DNA of 64,000 nucleotides, taken from positions 1 to 64,000 of the forward strand of contig NZ_FOVT01000007.1 in assembly GCF_900115245.1 (NCBI RefSeq). Reading direction: 5' to 3'. The position numbers were made by a program, and so were the translations under genes. The notes beneath the pieces were generated by a model. That model was not told the DNA's origin. It ran no database searches and saw only the letters and a program-made list of their open reading frames with translations. Shown in pieces: positions 10,008 to 19,935 of the stretch (position 1 is the stretch's first letter; each line of letters begins with the position of its first letter). The stretch comes from Mesorhizobium sp. NFR06. Its GTDB lineage: Bacteria; Pseudomonadota; Alphaproteobacteria; Rhizobiales; Rhizobiaceae.

Positions 10008-11417
10008 GTGCGTCAGGCGTTGTCGGGCTTCGTCTCCAAATCTCTTTCGCTCAAGGCAGTCATGATCGCCGCGCTCGCGGTGACGGTTGTCGTCGCCGAC
10101 GTGGCCTCGGCGATGGCCGCGAGATCCTCAGCCATCGTCGTCGACGCCAAGACCGGCAAGGTGCTTTACTCGGCCGACGCCAATGGCCGGCGCTATCCGG
10201 CTTCGCTCACCAAGATGATGACGCTCTACCTCACCTTCGAGGCGTTGGCGAAGGGCAGGATCAGCAAGAACACCCCGGTTCCGTTTTCGGCCCGTGCCGC
10301 ATCCGAACCCCCGACCAAGCTCGGCGTGCGCGCCGGCGGCTCGGTTCCGGTCGAGACCGCGATCCTGTCGATGGTGACGAAGTCGGCCAACGACTCGGCC
10401 ACCGCGCTTGGCGAGCTGCTCGGCGGCAGCGAGGACAATTTCGCCCGCATGATGACGGCAAAGGCGCGCCAGCTCGGCATGAACGGCACCGTTTTCCGCA
10501 ACGCCAACGGCCTGCCCGACCCCGGCCAGTTCACCACGGCTCACGACATGGCGATGCTGGGCATCGCGCTACGCGAGCACTACCCGCAATATTACGGCTA
10601 TTTCTCGCAGCGCTCATTCCTGTATGGCCGCCAGCGCATCAACGGCCACAACCGGCTGCTTGGCCGCGTCAAGGGCGTCGACGGCATCAAGACCGGCTAC
10701 ACGCGAGCCTCGGGCTACAATCTCGTCTCCTCCGTTGCCGATGGCGACCGCCGCCTGGTCGCGGTGGTGATGGGCGGCGCTTCCGGCCGCAGCCGCGACA
10801 ACCAGATGGCCGCGCTGATCAACACCTATCTGCCGCGCGCCTCGACGCGCGGCGGCGGCGATCTCATTGCCAAGGGCGGCGACAATCCGATCAGGACGTT
10901 GGCCAAGGTCCTGCTGCCGAAGCATGACGCCCCGACGCCGGACGAAAAGCCGGCTGCGGACGACACCGTCGTGGCCTCGACCGACGACAGCGCGCCTGCC
11001 GCCGAAGAAACGAAGCCGGTGATCAAGGTCAATAAGGTGAAGACGGTCGCCGTGGCCGCCATGGCGCCGGCTCCCAAATCCCAGGAGACCTCGTCCCAGG
11101 TCGTCACTGCCTATGCCGAGCCTGCTCCCGCGGCGCCGGCGATCGATCCGGTCAAGACGTCGTCGGTGCCGTCCGGCTGGGTGGTTCAGGTTGCCTCTTC
11201 GCCGACGAAAACAGGCGCCCAGGCGCTGCTCGAAAAGACGAGCAAGCAGGCGCCCAGGGTTCTGGCGGACGCATCGGGCTTTACCGTCGCCTTCGACAAG
11301 GACGGCGTCACCTACTACCGCGCCCGCTTCGGCGGTTTCGGCTCGAAGGACGCCGCCTGGAAGGCCTGCGATGCCCTGAAGCGCAAGAAAATCTCGTGCT
11401 ACGCCGTCGAGCAATAG
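10008..11417 (+). CDS. D-alanyl-D-alanine carboxypeptidase with C-terminal SPOR domain
   Basis: A 469-residue penicillin-binding protein of the PBP5/6 (S11) type that trims the terminal D-Ala from peptidoglycan stem peptides. The signal peptide ends near ASAMA (residue 37). Catalytic motifs are SLTK at 66-69, SAN at 126-128 and KTG at 228-230. A Pro/Ala/Asp-rich linker (about 300-385) leads to a SPOR domain in the last 80 residues (WVVQVASSPTKTGAQALLEK onward), which in other proteins targets denuded septal glycan. The start is GTG. This arrangement is usual in rhizobia and places the enzyme at the division site. Confidence 0.92.
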   Translation: MRQALSGFVSKSLSLKAVMIAALAVTVVVADVASAMAARSSAIVVDAKTGKVLYSADANGRRYPASLTKMMTLYLTFEALAKGRISKNTPVPFSARAASEPPTKLGVRAGGSVPVETAILSMVTKSANDSATALGELLGGSEDNFARMMTAKARQLGMNGTVFRNANGLPDPGQFTTAHDMAMLGIALREHYPQYYGYFSQRSFLYGRQRINGHNRLLGRVKGVDGIKTGYTRASGYNLVSSVADGDRRLVAVVMGGASGRSRDNQMAALINTYLPRASTRGGGDLIAKGGDNPIRTLAKVLLPKHDAPTPDEKPAADDTVVASTDDSAPAAEETKPVIKVNKVKTVAVAAMAPAPKSQETSSQVVTAYAEPAPAAPAIDPVKTSSVPSGWVVQVASSPTKTGAQALLEKTSKQAPRVLADASGFTVAFDKDGVTYYRARFGGFGSKDAAWKACDALKRKKISCYAVEQ

Positions 11418-11460
11418 GCGGCTGTTGGAATCTCCCGGAAGGTACCGGCGTCGAAGGAGA

Positions 11461-12156
11461 CTAATCGTGATTGGAGAGCAAGACGTCCTTGGCTTCATTG
11501 ATCCGCGCCGCCAGGACAGACGTGCCGCCGACATCGGCGTTCAGGCGCTGCATCAGGCGGCGGTGCGCCTTGCGGATGTCCGCCGCGGCGGCCCCCGCTT
11601 CAAGACCAAGGATCTTGTAGGCCTCCTCCTTAGTCATGGCGCCCGCACCTGGCGCAACACCCAGCCTTTCGCCACCGTGCGGCTGCGCGTCCTTGCGCCA
11701 GACGGGAAAACGGCCGTCAAGATACGTCTCTAAAAGCTGGCAGCTCTCCAGGTCGGGGCTGAGCTCGCCATAAAGCTGGCGCAGCTCCGCCAGCCCCATG
11801 GCGCCCAGCATTTTGCCTTCGTAGCGTCCGGCCAAAACAAGCCCCTCGAGCTTGCCGGTGTCATGATCGAGGTCCATTTCAAGCGCGGCGGTGCGCACCG
11901 TCGAACGTTTGGGCGCGGCGCGTGCCGCTGGCCGCCTCGTGCGTATCCAGCCGACCCAGGCCAGCGCCGCGAGCAAAAGCAGTCCGCCGACAAGGCTTCG
12001 ACCGAAGATCAGCATCGGCGCGCCGAGCAGCCCCAGAAAGGCCGGGCCGAGGGATCTCAGACCATCGGCCATTCTTGCCGGATCCGCGCGCACAAAGAGC
12101 ATCGCGGCGCCGAAAAGCACGACAAGCACCGCTGCCAAAGCCAAGATTACGCCCAT
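11461..12156 (-). CDS. Membrane-anchored DnaJ-domain protein with degenerate HPD motif
   Basis: A 231-residue protein with an N-terminal transmembrane helix (residues 2-22), a second hydrophobic stretch (about 38-71) and a C-terminal J-like domain from residue 175 (MTKEEAYKILGLEAGA, then IRKAHRRLMQRL). In J-domains an HPD tripeptide activates Hsp70; here the position reads Asn206-Ala207-Asp208. The following GGTSVLAARINEAKDVLL matches the Tim14/DjlC-like subgroup. Loss of His and Pro predicts that it cannot stimulate DnaK ATPase in the ordinary way and may act like Pam16-type J-like proteins. It is convergent with the carboxypeptidase gene. Confidence 0.8.
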   Translation of the reverse strand: MGVILALAAVLVVLFGAAMLFVRADPARMADGLRSLGPAFLGLLGAPMLIFGRSLVGGLLLLAALAWVGWIRTRRPAARAAPKRSTVRTAALEMDLDHDTGKLEGLVLAGRYEGKMLGAMGLAELRQLYGELSPDLESCQLLETYLDGRFPVWRKDAQPHGGERLGVAPGAGAMTKEEAYKILGLEAGAAAADIRKAHRRLMQRLNADVGGTSVLAARINEAKDVLLSNHD

Positions 12157-12276
12157 CGACTAGCACTGCCATAGGGATGACTGAGCATAGAAATAGGATG
12201 GGACCTAGGTCCAGCGCTTGCAAGCCCCACATGCGACGATCCGAAGGGCCAGCGCCGCGGTTAAGACGCGAAACCG

Positions 12277-12714
12277 CTACAGGAGACCGAGTTCGGCGAG
12301 TTCCAGCCTGAGCTTCGGGGGCATCTCGGCGAGTGCCGCCCTGCCCTTGCCGAGATCAGCCGGCGCGTCGGCGGGCTTCAGATAACGCCAGCCCTGGAAG
12401 GCGCGGCGCGGCTGCCAGTCGGTGCGCACGACATTCGGATCGAGCACGAGATGGCAGCGGCCGATACCCTCGCCGTCGACGAAGGGGCGGATCTCGGTGA
12501 TCAACTGCCGGCACTGGACGCTGCCCTTGATCACCCAATAGAGCGAGCCGCCATCGGTGATCTCGTCGCCGCGCGACGGCACCATGCGTGTGGTGTGCCA
12601 GTGCTCGGCCGGCTCGCCGGCGCGACGCCGCTCATCGAGGCGGAAGGCAATCCACTCTTCCAAGTCCTCGACGCTGTCGCAGCCGACGCACAGTTTGATG
12701 AGATTAAGAGACAT
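12277..12714 (-). CDS. DUF1489 family protein
   Basis: A 145-residue soluble protein starting MSLNLIKLCVGCDSVEDLEEW, the characteristic opening of DUF1489, a family of unknown function found almost only in alphaproteobacteria. Other family blocks are HTTRMVPSRGDEI, GSLYWVIKG and the C-terminal GWRYLKP. It stands alone 84 bases after the sdaA stop on the same strand. No catalytic motif is evident. Confidence 0.88.
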   Translation of the reverse strand: MSLNLIKLCVGCDSVEDLEEWIAFRLDERRRAGEPAEHWHTTRMVPSRGDEITDGGSLYWVIKGSVQCRQLITEIRPFVDGEGIGRCHLVLDPNVVRTDWQPRRAFQGWRYLKPADAPADLGKGRAALAEMPPKLRLELAELGLL

Positions 12715-12798
12715 GCCCCAAGATTTAGCCGTGGAGGCCGAGCCGTCAACGGCTCGGGCGACTTCTCCACAGGGCCAGTCTCGCGTGAAGGTGAGGCC

Positions 12799-14202
12799 TC
12801 AGCACTCGACCACGTTCACCGCCAGCCCGCCGAGGCTGGTTTCCTTGTACTTCTCGTTCATGTCGAGGCCGGTCTGGCGCATGGTCTCGATCGCGGCGTC
12901 GAGCGGCACGAAATGCGTGCCGTCGCCCTTGATGGCGAGCGAGGCGGCCGTCACCGCCTTCACAGCACCTAGCGCATTGCGCTCGATGCACGGCACCTGC
13001 ACCAGGCCGCCGACAGGATCGCAGGTCATGCCGAGATGATGCTCGAGCGCGATCTCGGCGGCGTTCTCCACCTGCTCGGGCGTGCCGCCCATGACGGCGC
13101 ACAAGCCAGCGGCGGCCATCGCCGAGGCGGAGCCAACTTCGCCCTGGCAGCCGACCTCGGCGCCCGAAATCGAGGCGTTGCTCTTGATGATGCCGCCGAC
13201 GGCGGCGGCGGTCAGCAAGAAGTCGCGGATGCTCGGCTGGTCGGCCTCGGGATGGAAATGCAGCCAGTAGCGCAGCACCGCCGGCAGCGTGCCGGCCGCA
13301 CCGTTGGTCGGCGCCGTCACGACACGGCCGCCGGCGGCGTTCTCCTCGTTGACCGCCATGGCATAGATCGACAGCCAGTCATTGGCGAGCAATGGATTGG
13401 GGCGGTTCTGCTGCCACTGTTCCTGCAGCTTGTCGTGCAATTGCCGCGCACGGCGGCGCACCTTCAGCCCACCCGGCATGATGCCGTCCTGCGACAGGCC
13501 GCGGTCGATGCAGCCTTTCATCGCGCCCCAGATCGCGTCGAGGCCCGCATCGAGCTCCTCACGCGGCATGTGCATTTCCTCGTTGGCGCGCTTCATCTCG
13601 GCGATCGAGAGCCCGCTCTTTTGCGCCATCGCCAGCATCTCGACGGCGTTCTTGAACGGATACGGCACCTTCTTGCCCTCGGTCGTCGCCGAGCCCTTGG
13701 CCTTCATGCGCTGCAACTCTTCCTCGGAAACAACGAAGCCGCCGCCGATCGAATAGTAGACGCGCTTGAGCAGCAGCCGGTCGGATGCGTCATAGGCATA
13801 GAAGGCCATGCCGTTGGCGTGGCCGGTCAGCGGCGTCTTGCGGTCGAGCACGAGGTCTTTGGCGGGATCGAAGCGGTATGTCGGATGCCCAGGCGGCGAA
13901 ATACGCTTCTCCACGCCGATATTGGCGACGATGCCGTCGGCCTCGTCCGGATCGACCGTCTGCGGCGTCTGGCCCGCCAGTCCAAGGACCACGGCGCGAT
14001 CGGAGCCATGGCCGATACCGGTATAGGCGAGAGAGCCGTGCAGGCTGGCGCCGATGCGATCGACATTGACGCCGGCGGGGCGTGGCCAGTCGCCGGCGAG
14101 TACCTCGTCGAGGAAGCGGCGCGCGGCCGTCATCGGCCCCATCGTGTGCGAGCTCGATGGGCCGATGCCGATCTTGAACAGGTCGAAAACCGAAAGGAAC
14201 AC
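12799..14202 (-). CDS. sdaA: L-serine ammonia-lyase (iron-sulfur dependent)
   Basis: A 467-residue L-serine dehydratase that converts L-serine to pyruvate and ammonia. The N-terminal SDH-beta domain opens with [18 protein letters not shown], which is diagnostic. The alpha domain carries the three cysteines that bind the [4Fe-4S] cluster, seen in [20 protein letters not shown] and QVPCIERNA. Length and single-chain fusion of both domains agree with the E. coli SdaA type. It is divergent from the DUF599 gene and not obviously part of an operon. Confidence 0.96.
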   Translation of the reverse strand: MFLSVFDLFKIGIGPSSSHTMGPMTAARRFLDEVLAGDWPRPAGVNVDRIGASLHGSLAYTGIGHGSDRAVVLGLAGQTPQTVDPDEADGIVANIGVEKRISPPGHPTYRFDPAKDLVLDRKTPLTGHANGMAFYAYDASDRLLLKRVYYSIGGGFVVSEEELQRMKAKGSATTEGKKVPYPFKNAVEMLAMAQKSGLSIAEMKRANEEMHMPREELDAGLDAIWGAMKGCIDRGLSQDGIMPGGLKVRRRARQLHDKLQEQWQQNRPNPLLANDWLSIYAMAVNEENAAGGRVVTAPTNGAAGTLPAVLRYWLHFHPEADQPSIRDFLLTAAAVGGIIKSNASISGAEVGCQGEVGSASAMAAAGLCAVMGGTPEQVENAAEIALEHHLGMTCDPVGGLVQVPCIERNALGAVKAVTAASLAIKGDGTHFVPLDAAIETMRQTGLDMNEKYKETSLGGLAVNVVEC

Positions 14203-14374
14203 GGAGCCGTTGTCTCCTGAGGGCCGCTCAAAACTTACATATAGGAATTCCAGCGATGTTTCCGCTGTTTTGCATGTCGCGGCGCGGCGGCTGCCGACCT
14301 TGTCTGCTCCGCCAGCGACATCGTGCTGCTGCTCCCCGTCGAAGTGCCGGCACCGCTTGTGTTACAAGCAATGC

Positions 14375-15094
14375 ATGGGCGATTCACTTCATCTTGCAGC
14401 GGCAGATCTGGCCGCACTGGCTTTCTTCCTGGTCGTCTGGGTGCTGCATACACTCGCCTCCGACGGCAAGCTGGTCGGCCGCATCTCCCTGACGACCGCG
14501 ATGAACGCCCAGCGCGAGGCCTGGATGCGCAACATGGCCGAGCGCGAAATCCGCATCGTCGACACAGCCATCATGGGCGGACTGCAGCAAGGCACCGCCT
14601 TCTTTGCGTCCTCTTCCCTGATCGCGCTCGGCGGGTGTTTTGCGCTGCTCGGCGCGTCCGACCGCGTGCAGCAGGTTCTGGCCGACCTGCCCTTCGGCGC
14701 GGCGGTGTCGCGCGAAGCCTTCCAGACCAAGGTGTTCGGTCTGGTGCTGATCCTGGCCTTCGCCTTCTTCAAGTTCGGCTGGGCCTATCGGTTGTTCAAC
14801 TATTGCTCGATCCTGATCGGCGCGGTGCCGACCCCGCATGGCGCGGCCTCCCGCAATCCGGTCAGCGAAATCGCGGTGTGGCGGGCGACGCGGATGAACG
14901 TGCTTGCCGGCAAGCACTTCAACTCCGGCCTGCGCGCCGTCTTCTTTTCGATCGGTTATCTCGGCTGGTTCGTCGACCCGATCGTGTTCGTGATGTCGAC
15001 GCTGGTGCTGTTGGCGGTGCTGGTGCGCCGCCAGTTCTTCTCGGCCGCCCGGCAGGCGGTGATCGGTCAGCCGCCCGGTCCGGGAAAGAACTGA
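14375..15094 (+). CDS. DUF599 family integral membrane protein
   Basis: A 239-residue membrane protein with four main hydrophobic segments (about 8-26, 62-85, 110-135, 190-222). WMRNMAEREIRIVDTAIMGGLQQG and the FKFGWAYRLFNYCSILIGA segment are the signatures of DUF599, of unknown function. I use the ATG at 14375, since the longer frame upstream has no similarity and would cross the sdaA promoter. Its 3' end overlaps the convergent YdcF gene by 28 bases. Confidence 0.85.
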   Translation: MGDSLHLAAADLAALAFFLVVWVLHTLASDGKLVGRISLTTAMNAQREAWMRNMAEREIRIVDTAIMGGLQQGTAFFASSSLIALGGCFALLGASDRVQQVLADLPFGAAVSREAFQTKVFGLVLILAFAFFKFGWAYRLFNYCSILIGAVPTPHGAASRNPVSEIAVWRATRMNVLAGKHFNSGLRAVFFSIGYLGWFVDPIVFVMSTLVLLAVLVRRQFFSAARQAVIGQPPGPGKN

Positions 15095-15864
15095 TCGATC
15101 TTGCCGGACAGCCGGTAAGCGAAAAGCCCGATCCATTCGCGGACCGCAATGGTGGTTGCCTGAACCGAGTCGACCGGATTGTCGCGGAAGAAGCCGACGC
15201 CTTCCCTGCCCGAAGTGCGATAATCGACCGGCCACGGAATGGTCGGAAAACCCGCCTTGTCGAACAATGCCTTGGCGCGCGGCATGTGGAACGCGGAGGT
15301 GACCAGCAGCCAGGTCTCGCCCGGTTTCGGCTCGACAAGCTGTCGCGAGAAGACCGCATTCTCGTAGGTGTTGCGGGATTTGTCCTCGAGGATCAGGCGG
15401 TCGGCGGAAACGCCAAGCGCACCAAGCAGGCGCGGCGCGCTATCGGCATCGCCTTCGCCGTCGAGGAAGAACGAGCCTCTGCCGCCTGAGACGATCACTT
15501 TCGCTTGCGGGAAGCGCCTGGCGAGAATTGCCGTCTCAACCATGCGGTCGCCGCTGGCGTTCAACTCATAGCCGCCGCGCGCGCGATTGATGACGCCCTC
15601 GAGGCCACCGCCGAGCACGACGATGCCGTCGACCTTTTCGGGCAATGGCGGCTTTGGAAAACGCTCTTCGAGCGGGTTCAGCATCATCGCGCCGATCGAC
15701 GTCCAGGCTGAAAGAACCAGGATCGCGAAACCGAGCACGCTGCCGCTCGCAGCCAGCCGCCGGCGGCCGAACAGCGCCGCCAGCAGACCGGCGAGCAGCA
15801 GGAAAATCGCCAGATTGACTGGTTGGACGAAGAACCAGAAGATCTTGGAAAGGAGGTAGAACAT
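15067..15864 (-). CDS. YdcF/ElyC family protein (DUF218)
   Basis: A 265-residue protein with two N-terminal transmembrane helices (about 9-30 and 33-55) followed by a DUF218 domain. Motifs VDGIVVLGGGLEG, GDRMVETAILARRFP, KVIVSGGRG and EDKSRNTYENAVFSRQLV are those of YdcF/SanA/ElyC proteins, which in E. coli are linked to vancomycin sensitivity and undecaprenyl-phosphate or envelope metabolism. The exact reaction is unknown. Its stop lies within the end of the convergent DUF599 gene. Confidence 0.85.
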   Translation of the reverse strand: MFYLLSKIFWFFVQPVNLAIFLLLAGLLAALFGRRRLAASGSVLGFAILVLSAWTSIGAMMLNPLEERFPKPPLPEKVDGIVVLGGGLEGVINRARGGYELNASGDRMVETAILARRFPQAKVIVSGGRGSFFLDGEGDADSAPRLLGALGVSADRLILEDKSRNTYENAVFSRQLVEPKPGETWLLVTSAFHMPRAKALFDKAGFPTIPWPVDYRTSGREGVGFFRDNPVDSVQATTIAVREWIGLFAYRLSGKIDQFFPGPGG

Positions 15865-15894
15865 CCCTCACCCCTTCTCAGATGAGGGACGACG

Positions 15895-17460
15895 CTACCA
15901 CCACTTTTCCGGCTGGAACCTACCCGCCGCCTGCTCGATGACATGCGCGGTCTGGAACAGCGTTTCCTCGTCGAACGGGCGGCCGATCAGTTGCAGGCCG
16001 AGCGGCAGGCCCTTGCCGTCGAGGCCGGCCGGCACGGAAATGCCGGGAAGGCCGGCCATGTTGACCGTCACGGTGAAAATATCGTTGAGATACATCTTGA
16101 CCGGATCGGAGGCCATGTCCTCGTCGGCGATGCCGAAGGCGGCCGACGGGGTCGCCGGCGTCAGGATGACGTCCACGCCCGCGGCAAAGACGTTCTCGAA
16201 GTCGCGCTTGATCAGCGTGCGCACCTTCTGCGCCTGCAGATAATAGGCGTCGTAATAGCCGGCCGACAGCACATAGGTGCCGATCATGATGCGGCGCTTG
16301 ACCTCGCGGCCGAAACCGGCGGCGCGCGTCTTCTCATACATGTCGATGATGTCCTTGCCGGGCACGCGCAAGCCGTAGCGCACGCCGTCATAGCGGGCGA
16401 GGTTCGACGAGGCCTCGGCAGGCGCCACGATATAGTAGGCCGGCAAGGCATATTTGGTGTGCGGCAGGGAAATGTCGACGATCTCGGCGCCAGCGTCCTT
16501 GAGCCAGGCAATGCCCTGCTGCCAAAGCGCCTCGATGTCTTCCGGCATGCCGTCGACACGATACTCCTTCGGAATGCCGACCTTCATGCCCTTGATCGGC
16601 TTGCCGATCGCCGCCTCGTAATCCGGCACCGGAAGGTCGACCGAGGTAGTATCCTTCGGATCGACGGAGGCCATCGACTTCAACAGGATCGCGGCATCGC
16701 GCACGTCGCGCGCGATCGGCCCGGCCTGGTCGAGCGAGGACGCGAAGGCGACGATACCCCAGCGCGAGCAGCGCCCATAAGTCGGCTTGATGCCGACCGT
16801 GCCGGTGAGTGCCGCCGGCTGGCGGATCGAGCCGCCGGTGTCGGTCGCGGTTGCGCCGGCGCACAGGAAGGCGGCCACGGACGATGCCGACCCGCCGGAA
16901 GAGCCGCCCGGCACCAGCTGGGCATTGTCCAAGGTCCGCGCGGTCCTCGTGCCGCCGGCGGAGACAAAGCCGCCATCGCCCTGATGCGTCGTCGGCATGA
17001 CGACCGTATCGACGCGCGAGCGTCGCCACGGATTGATGACCGGGCCGTAATAGGAGGTTTCGTTGGACGAGCCCATGGCGAACTCGTCCATGTTGAGCTT
17101 GCCGAGCATGACGGCGCCGTCAGCCCACAGATTAGTGGTCACGGTCGATTCATAGCGCGGCTTGAAGCCGTCCAGGACATGGCTGCAGGCCTGGGTGTGG
17201 ATGCCTTCGGTGGCAAACAGGTCCTTGATACCGAGCGGAATGCCCTCCAGCGCTCCGCCCTCGCCCTTGGCGAGCCTGGCGTCGGAGGCCTGCGCCATGT
17301 CGCGCGCCTTGTCGGCGGTCACCGTCACATAGGCATTGAGCACCGGATTGGCGCTATCGATCGCCGAGAGATAGGCCTCGGTGATCTCGGCCGCGCTGAT
17401 CTCCTTGCCGCGCAGCTTGGCGCGGGCCTCGGAAATGGTGAGATGTGTGAGATCGCTCAT
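15895..17460 (-). CDS. gatA: Asp-tRNA(Asn)/Glu-tRNA(Gln) amidotransferase subunit A
   Basis: A 521-residue amidase-signature enzyme that releases ammonia from glutamine for transamidation of misacylated tRNAs. The catalytic Ser-cisSer-Lys set is visible as GIKDLF (Lys), [13 protein letters not shown] (glycine/serine loop) and [11 protein letters not shown] (catalytic Ser). Start is the ATG at 17458-17460, which overlaps the stop of the upstream acetyltransferase gene by one base, so translation is probably coupled. gatC lies two genes upstream; gatB is not in the window. An in-frame upstream extension to 17526 is a shadow. Confidence 0.97.
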   Translation of the reverse strand: MSDLTHLTISEARAKLRGKEISAAEITEAYLSAIDSANPVLNAYVTVTADKARDMAQASDARLAKGEGGALEGIPLGIKDLFATEGIHTQACSHVLDGFKPRYESTVTTNLWADGAVMLGKLNMDEFAMGSSNETSYYGPVINPWRRSRVDTVVMPTTHQGDGGFVSAGGTRTARTLDNAQLVPGGSSGGSASSVAAFLCAGATATDTGGSIRQPAALTGTVGIKPTYGRCSRWGIVAFASSLDQAGPIARDVRDAAILLKSMASVDPKDTTSVDLPVPDYEAAIGKPIKGMKVGIPKEYRVDGMPEDIEALWQQGIAWLKDAGAEIVDISLPHTKYALPAYYIVAPAEASSNLARYDGVRYGLRVPGKDIIDMYEKTRAAGFGREVKRRIMIGTYVLSAGYYDAYYLQAQKVRTLIKRDFENVFAAGVDVILTPATPSAAFGIADEDMASDPVKMYLNDIFTVTVNMAGLPGISVPAGLDGKGLPLGLQLIGRPFDEETLFQTAHVIEQAAGRFQPEKWW

Positions 17461-17918
17461 CAGGCAAGGCTCTTTTCGTAAAACACCGACCACTCGGAGT
17501 CGGGATAATCCAGCACCGGTCCGCAACGCGAGAATCCGGCGCGCTCATAGACGGTCCAGGCGGCGGGATGCCGATCGCCGGTTTCGAGAACCAGCCGGGC
17601 CAGCCCTTCCTGGCGGGCAAGGGCCTCGACTCGTGCGACGATCTCGGCGCCGATCTTGCGGCCACGGTGCGAGGGCCGCGTATACATGCGCTTGACCTCG
17701 CCGACCGTATCGTCATGGCGCTTGAGCGCACCGCAGGCAACGGCCAGGCCATTGTCGCGGGCGATGAACACCGTGGTATCCCTGCCGGCCATCTGCTCGA
17801 CGGTCAGATGATAGCAATGCTCGGGCGGCGTCAGTTCGAGCAGCGCGGCGTTGAGTTCAGCGACCAACTCGCGCACGTCGTCCTGCAAGGGCGTCTCGAC
17901 GGCGATCTCGACAGCCAC
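17460..17918 (-). CDS. GNAT family N-acetyltransferase inserted between gatC and gatA
   Basis: A 152-residue acetyltransferase. The acetyl-CoA-binding segment is [25 protein letters not shown], with the R-x-x-G-x-x-x-G/A pyrophosphate-binding pattern, followed by [21 protein letters not shown]. Substrate is not predictable. It starts 3 bases after gatC and its stop overlaps the gatA start by one base, so it is embedded in the gat operon and translated together with it. That placement may be historical or may link it to translation. Confidence 0.88.
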   Translation of the reverse strand: MAVEIAVETPLQDDVRELVAELNAALLELTPPEHCYHLTVEQMAGRDTTVFIARDNGLAVACGALKRHDDTVGEVKRMYTRPSHRGRKIGAEIVARVEALARQEGLARLVLETGDRHPAAWTVYERAGFSRCGPVLDYPDSEWSVFYEKSLA

Positions 17919-17921
17919 GGC

Positions 17922-18209
17922 CTACTCCACCACCTTCGGAACGAGGAAGAAATTCTCGTCCGTGGCCGGCGCGTTGGCCACGATGTCGGCGGCCTTGTTG
18001 CCATCGGTGACGGCGTCCTGGCGCTTCTTCATCTCCATCGGCGTCACCGAGGTCATCGGCTCGACGCCCGTGACGTCGACCTCGTTCAATTGCTCGACGA
18101 AGCCAAGGATGGCGTTTAATTCGCCGGTCATGCGCTGGGCATCCTCCTCGCTCACCGCGATACGGGCAAGGTGCGCGACGCGCTTCACGGTCTGAAGATC
18201 AACGGACAT
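17922..18209 (-). CDS. gatC: Asp-tRNA(Asn)/Glu-tRNA(Gln) amidotransferase subunit C
   Basis: A 95-residue GatC that stabilises GatA and bridges it to Gat[21 protein letters not shown] at the N terminus, [19 protein letters not shown] in the middle and the [11 protein letters not shown] end are textbook GatC. It is the first gene of the gatC-GNAT-gatA unit. Confidence 0.97.
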   Translation of the reverse strand: MSVDLQTVKRVAHLARIAVSEEDAQRMTGELNAILGFVEQLNEVDVTGVEPMTSVTPMEMKKRQDAVTDGNKAADIVANAPATDENFFLVPKVVE

Positions 18210-18352
18210 GTTCTATCGCCTCGGGAAAACCAGTGCGGGCTATAGCGGCGCCGCGCTCAGCGCGCAACATGGATGATGCCGGGTTGACCGGCACACGGAT
18301 GCTTCGGGGCCGCCTTAGGCGGCGCGGCCCCTATCGCAGAGGGCGAAGCGTC

Positions 18353-19060
18353 TTAGATGGCGATCGCCTTGCCGATCTGCGGCAGTGCCACCTTGACGCC
18401 CGAGCCTTCCATGCCGGCGACGAACTTGTCGGCTGTCTGGTCGATCATTGGGAAGGTGCCGAAGTGGCAGGGAACGACCGTATCGAAGCCGAAAAAGCGC
18501 CGACAGGCAAGGGCCGCCACCGCGCCGCCCATGGTGAAGCGGTCGCCGATCGGCACGAGGCCGATCTTCGGCTCATGCAGCTCGTTGATCAGCGCCATAT
18601 CGGAGAAGATGTCGGTGTCGCCCATGTGATAGAGCGTCTTGTCCTCGGGAAAATGCAGAACGAGGCCGCCCGGATTGCCGAGATAGGTGTTGGCGCCGCC
18701 TTCGCCGCCGAAAGAGGACGAGTGCAGCGCCTGGACGAAGGTCGTGGTGAACGGCCCGCAATCGACGGTGCCGCCGATATTGCCTGGATTGATCTTGTCG
18801 CCGCCGACGCCCTGCCCGACGAGATACATGCAGATCTCGAAATTGGCGACCAGCATGGCGCCGCTTTTCTTCAGCACTTCGACCGCGCCGCTGACATGGT
18901 CGTTATGGCCGTGAGTCAGGAGCACATGGGTCACCCCTTCAGCCGGTCCTTCCCAGCCGCCGCTCCAGGACGGATTGCCCACCAGATAAGGGTCTATGAG
19001 AATGGTGGCGTCCTTGGTCTCGACGCGGAATGCCGAATGTCCGTACCAGGTCAGTTTCAT
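18353..19060 (-). CDS. UPF0173 family metal-dependent hydrolase (metallo-beta-lactamase fold)
   Basis: A 235-residue protein starting [14 protein letters not shown]. It contains the zinc-binding HGHNDHVSG motif (HxHxDH), a second ligand set in the [10 protein letters not shown] region and a C-terminal VPCHFGTFP. These define the UPF0173/YtkL group of cytoplasmic metallo-beta-lactamase-fold hydrolases, whose substrates are unknown. I chose ATG 19058-19060 because homologues start MKL/MKI-TWYGH; the upstream extension is unrelated. It is divergent from ruvX. Confidence 0.9.
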   Translation of the reverse strand: MKLTWYGHSAFRVETKDATILIDPYLVGNPSWSGGWEGPAEGVTHVLLTHGHNDHVSGAVEVLKKSGAMLVANFEICMYLVGQGVGGDKINPGNIGGTVDCGPFTTTFVQALHSSSFGGEGGANTYLGNPGGLVLHFPEDKTLYHMGDTDIFSDMALINELHEPKIGLVPIGDRFTMGGAVAALACRRFFGFDTVVPCHFGTFPMIDQTADKFVAGMEGSGVKVALPQIGKAIAI

Positions 19061-19169
19061 GAATGCTTCCTCGATTTTTCTGTTGCCGGAAGATAGAACG
19101 CTGTCGGCAAATTGAAAGTGGTGCAACGCCTCAAAAGGATGTGCGCGCCCCGGATGTCAGAGGAAGCAG

Positions 19170-19652
19170 TTGGGTATTATTTCAATCGAGGAGTTGCCGG
19201 AGCGGCTTGCTGCCGGCAAGACGCTTGCCGGCCTCGATCTCGGCGACAAGACGATCGGTGTGGCTGTGTCGGACCGAGGGCTGTCCTTCGCCCATCCGCG
19301 CCCGGTCATCTTGCGCAAGAAATTTTCGCTCGATGCCGCCCTGCTGCTGGCTCAGCTCGAGAAGGACAATGTCGGCGCCGTCGTGCTCGGCCTTCCCGTC
19401 AACATGGACGGCTCGGAAGGGCCGCGGGCCCAGAAATCCCGCGCCTTCGTCCGCAACATGGCCACGCTTTCCGACCTCCCCTTTGTGCTGTGGGACGAGC
19501 GGTTGTCGACGGTGGCAGTGGAACGCACGCTGATCGAGATGGATTTCTCGCGCAAGAAGCGCGCCGGCAAGATCGATTCGGCGGCGGCCGCCTTTATTCT
19601 GCAGGGAGCGTTGGACCGGCTTCAGTCGCTCGGCCGAGGTGATGATCACTGA
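19170..19652 (+). CDS. ruvX: Putative pre-16S rRNA nuclease / Holliday junction resolvase RuvX (YqgF)
   Basis: A 160-residue RNase H-like nuclease. The acidic motifs are in [32 protein letters not shown] with VLWDERLST, and [11 protein letters not shown]. YqgF matures the 5' end of 16S rRNA in E. coli and is also annotated as a resolvase. It starts with TTG at 19170, placed behind AGAGGAAG, and keeps the usual family start. Its last 59 bases overlap the convergent DUF6105 gene. Confidence 0.93.
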   Translation: MGIISIEELPERLAAGKTLAGLDLGDKTIGVAVSDRGLSFAHPRPVILRKKFSLDAALLLAQLEKDNVGAVVLGLPVNMDGSEGPRAQKSRAFVRNMATLSDLPFVLWDERLSTVAVERTLIEMDFSRKKRAGKIDSAAAAFILQGALDRLQSLGRGDDH

Positions 19653-19935
19653 TCGTGGCTTGCCGTCGCTGCCTGATCCACTCGGCGATGTTGCGCCGGC
19701 GGCGGAAGGCCCATAGCCCCATGAGCAGGAAGAAGTCGAAAATGCAGGTCCGCGCCACCATTCCCGGGATGATCGCCGGATCGATGCCGAGCATCTGGCC
19801 ATAGAGCTGAAAGACCAGATCGTGCAGTTGCCGGCTCAGCATCACGTAGCCGAAATTGATGTCGTTGAGCGACAGGAAGAACCAGCCCCAGAAGATCGCC
19901 ATCGGAGCGGCCCACAGTGCGAACAGCGTGCGCAT
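19594..19935 (-). CDS. DUF6105 family small membrane protein
   Basis: A 113-residue protein from the ATG at 19933-19935. It has two hydrophobic helices (about 2-21 and 52-80) and the [27 protein letters not shown] linker that I associate with DUF6105, of unknown function. Its start overlaps the stop of the preceding membrane gene by one base (TGATG), so the two are translationally coupled. The 3' end runs 59 bases into ruvX on the other strand. Confidence 0.7.
   Translation of the reverse strand: MRTLFALWAAPMAIFWGWFFLSLNDINFGYVMLSRQLHDLVFQLYGQMLGIDPAIIPGMVARTCIFDFFLLMGLWAFRRRRNIAEWIRQRRQATISDHHLGRATEAGPTLPAE

Noticed and set aside
15943..17481. 512-codon plus-strand frame opposite gatA
   Set aside because: Shadow of gatA; low-complexity translation and no domain.
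18306..18331. GC-rich overlapping inverted repeats after the UPF0173 gene
   Set aside because: Several alternative pairings and no U-run; not convincing as a terminator.
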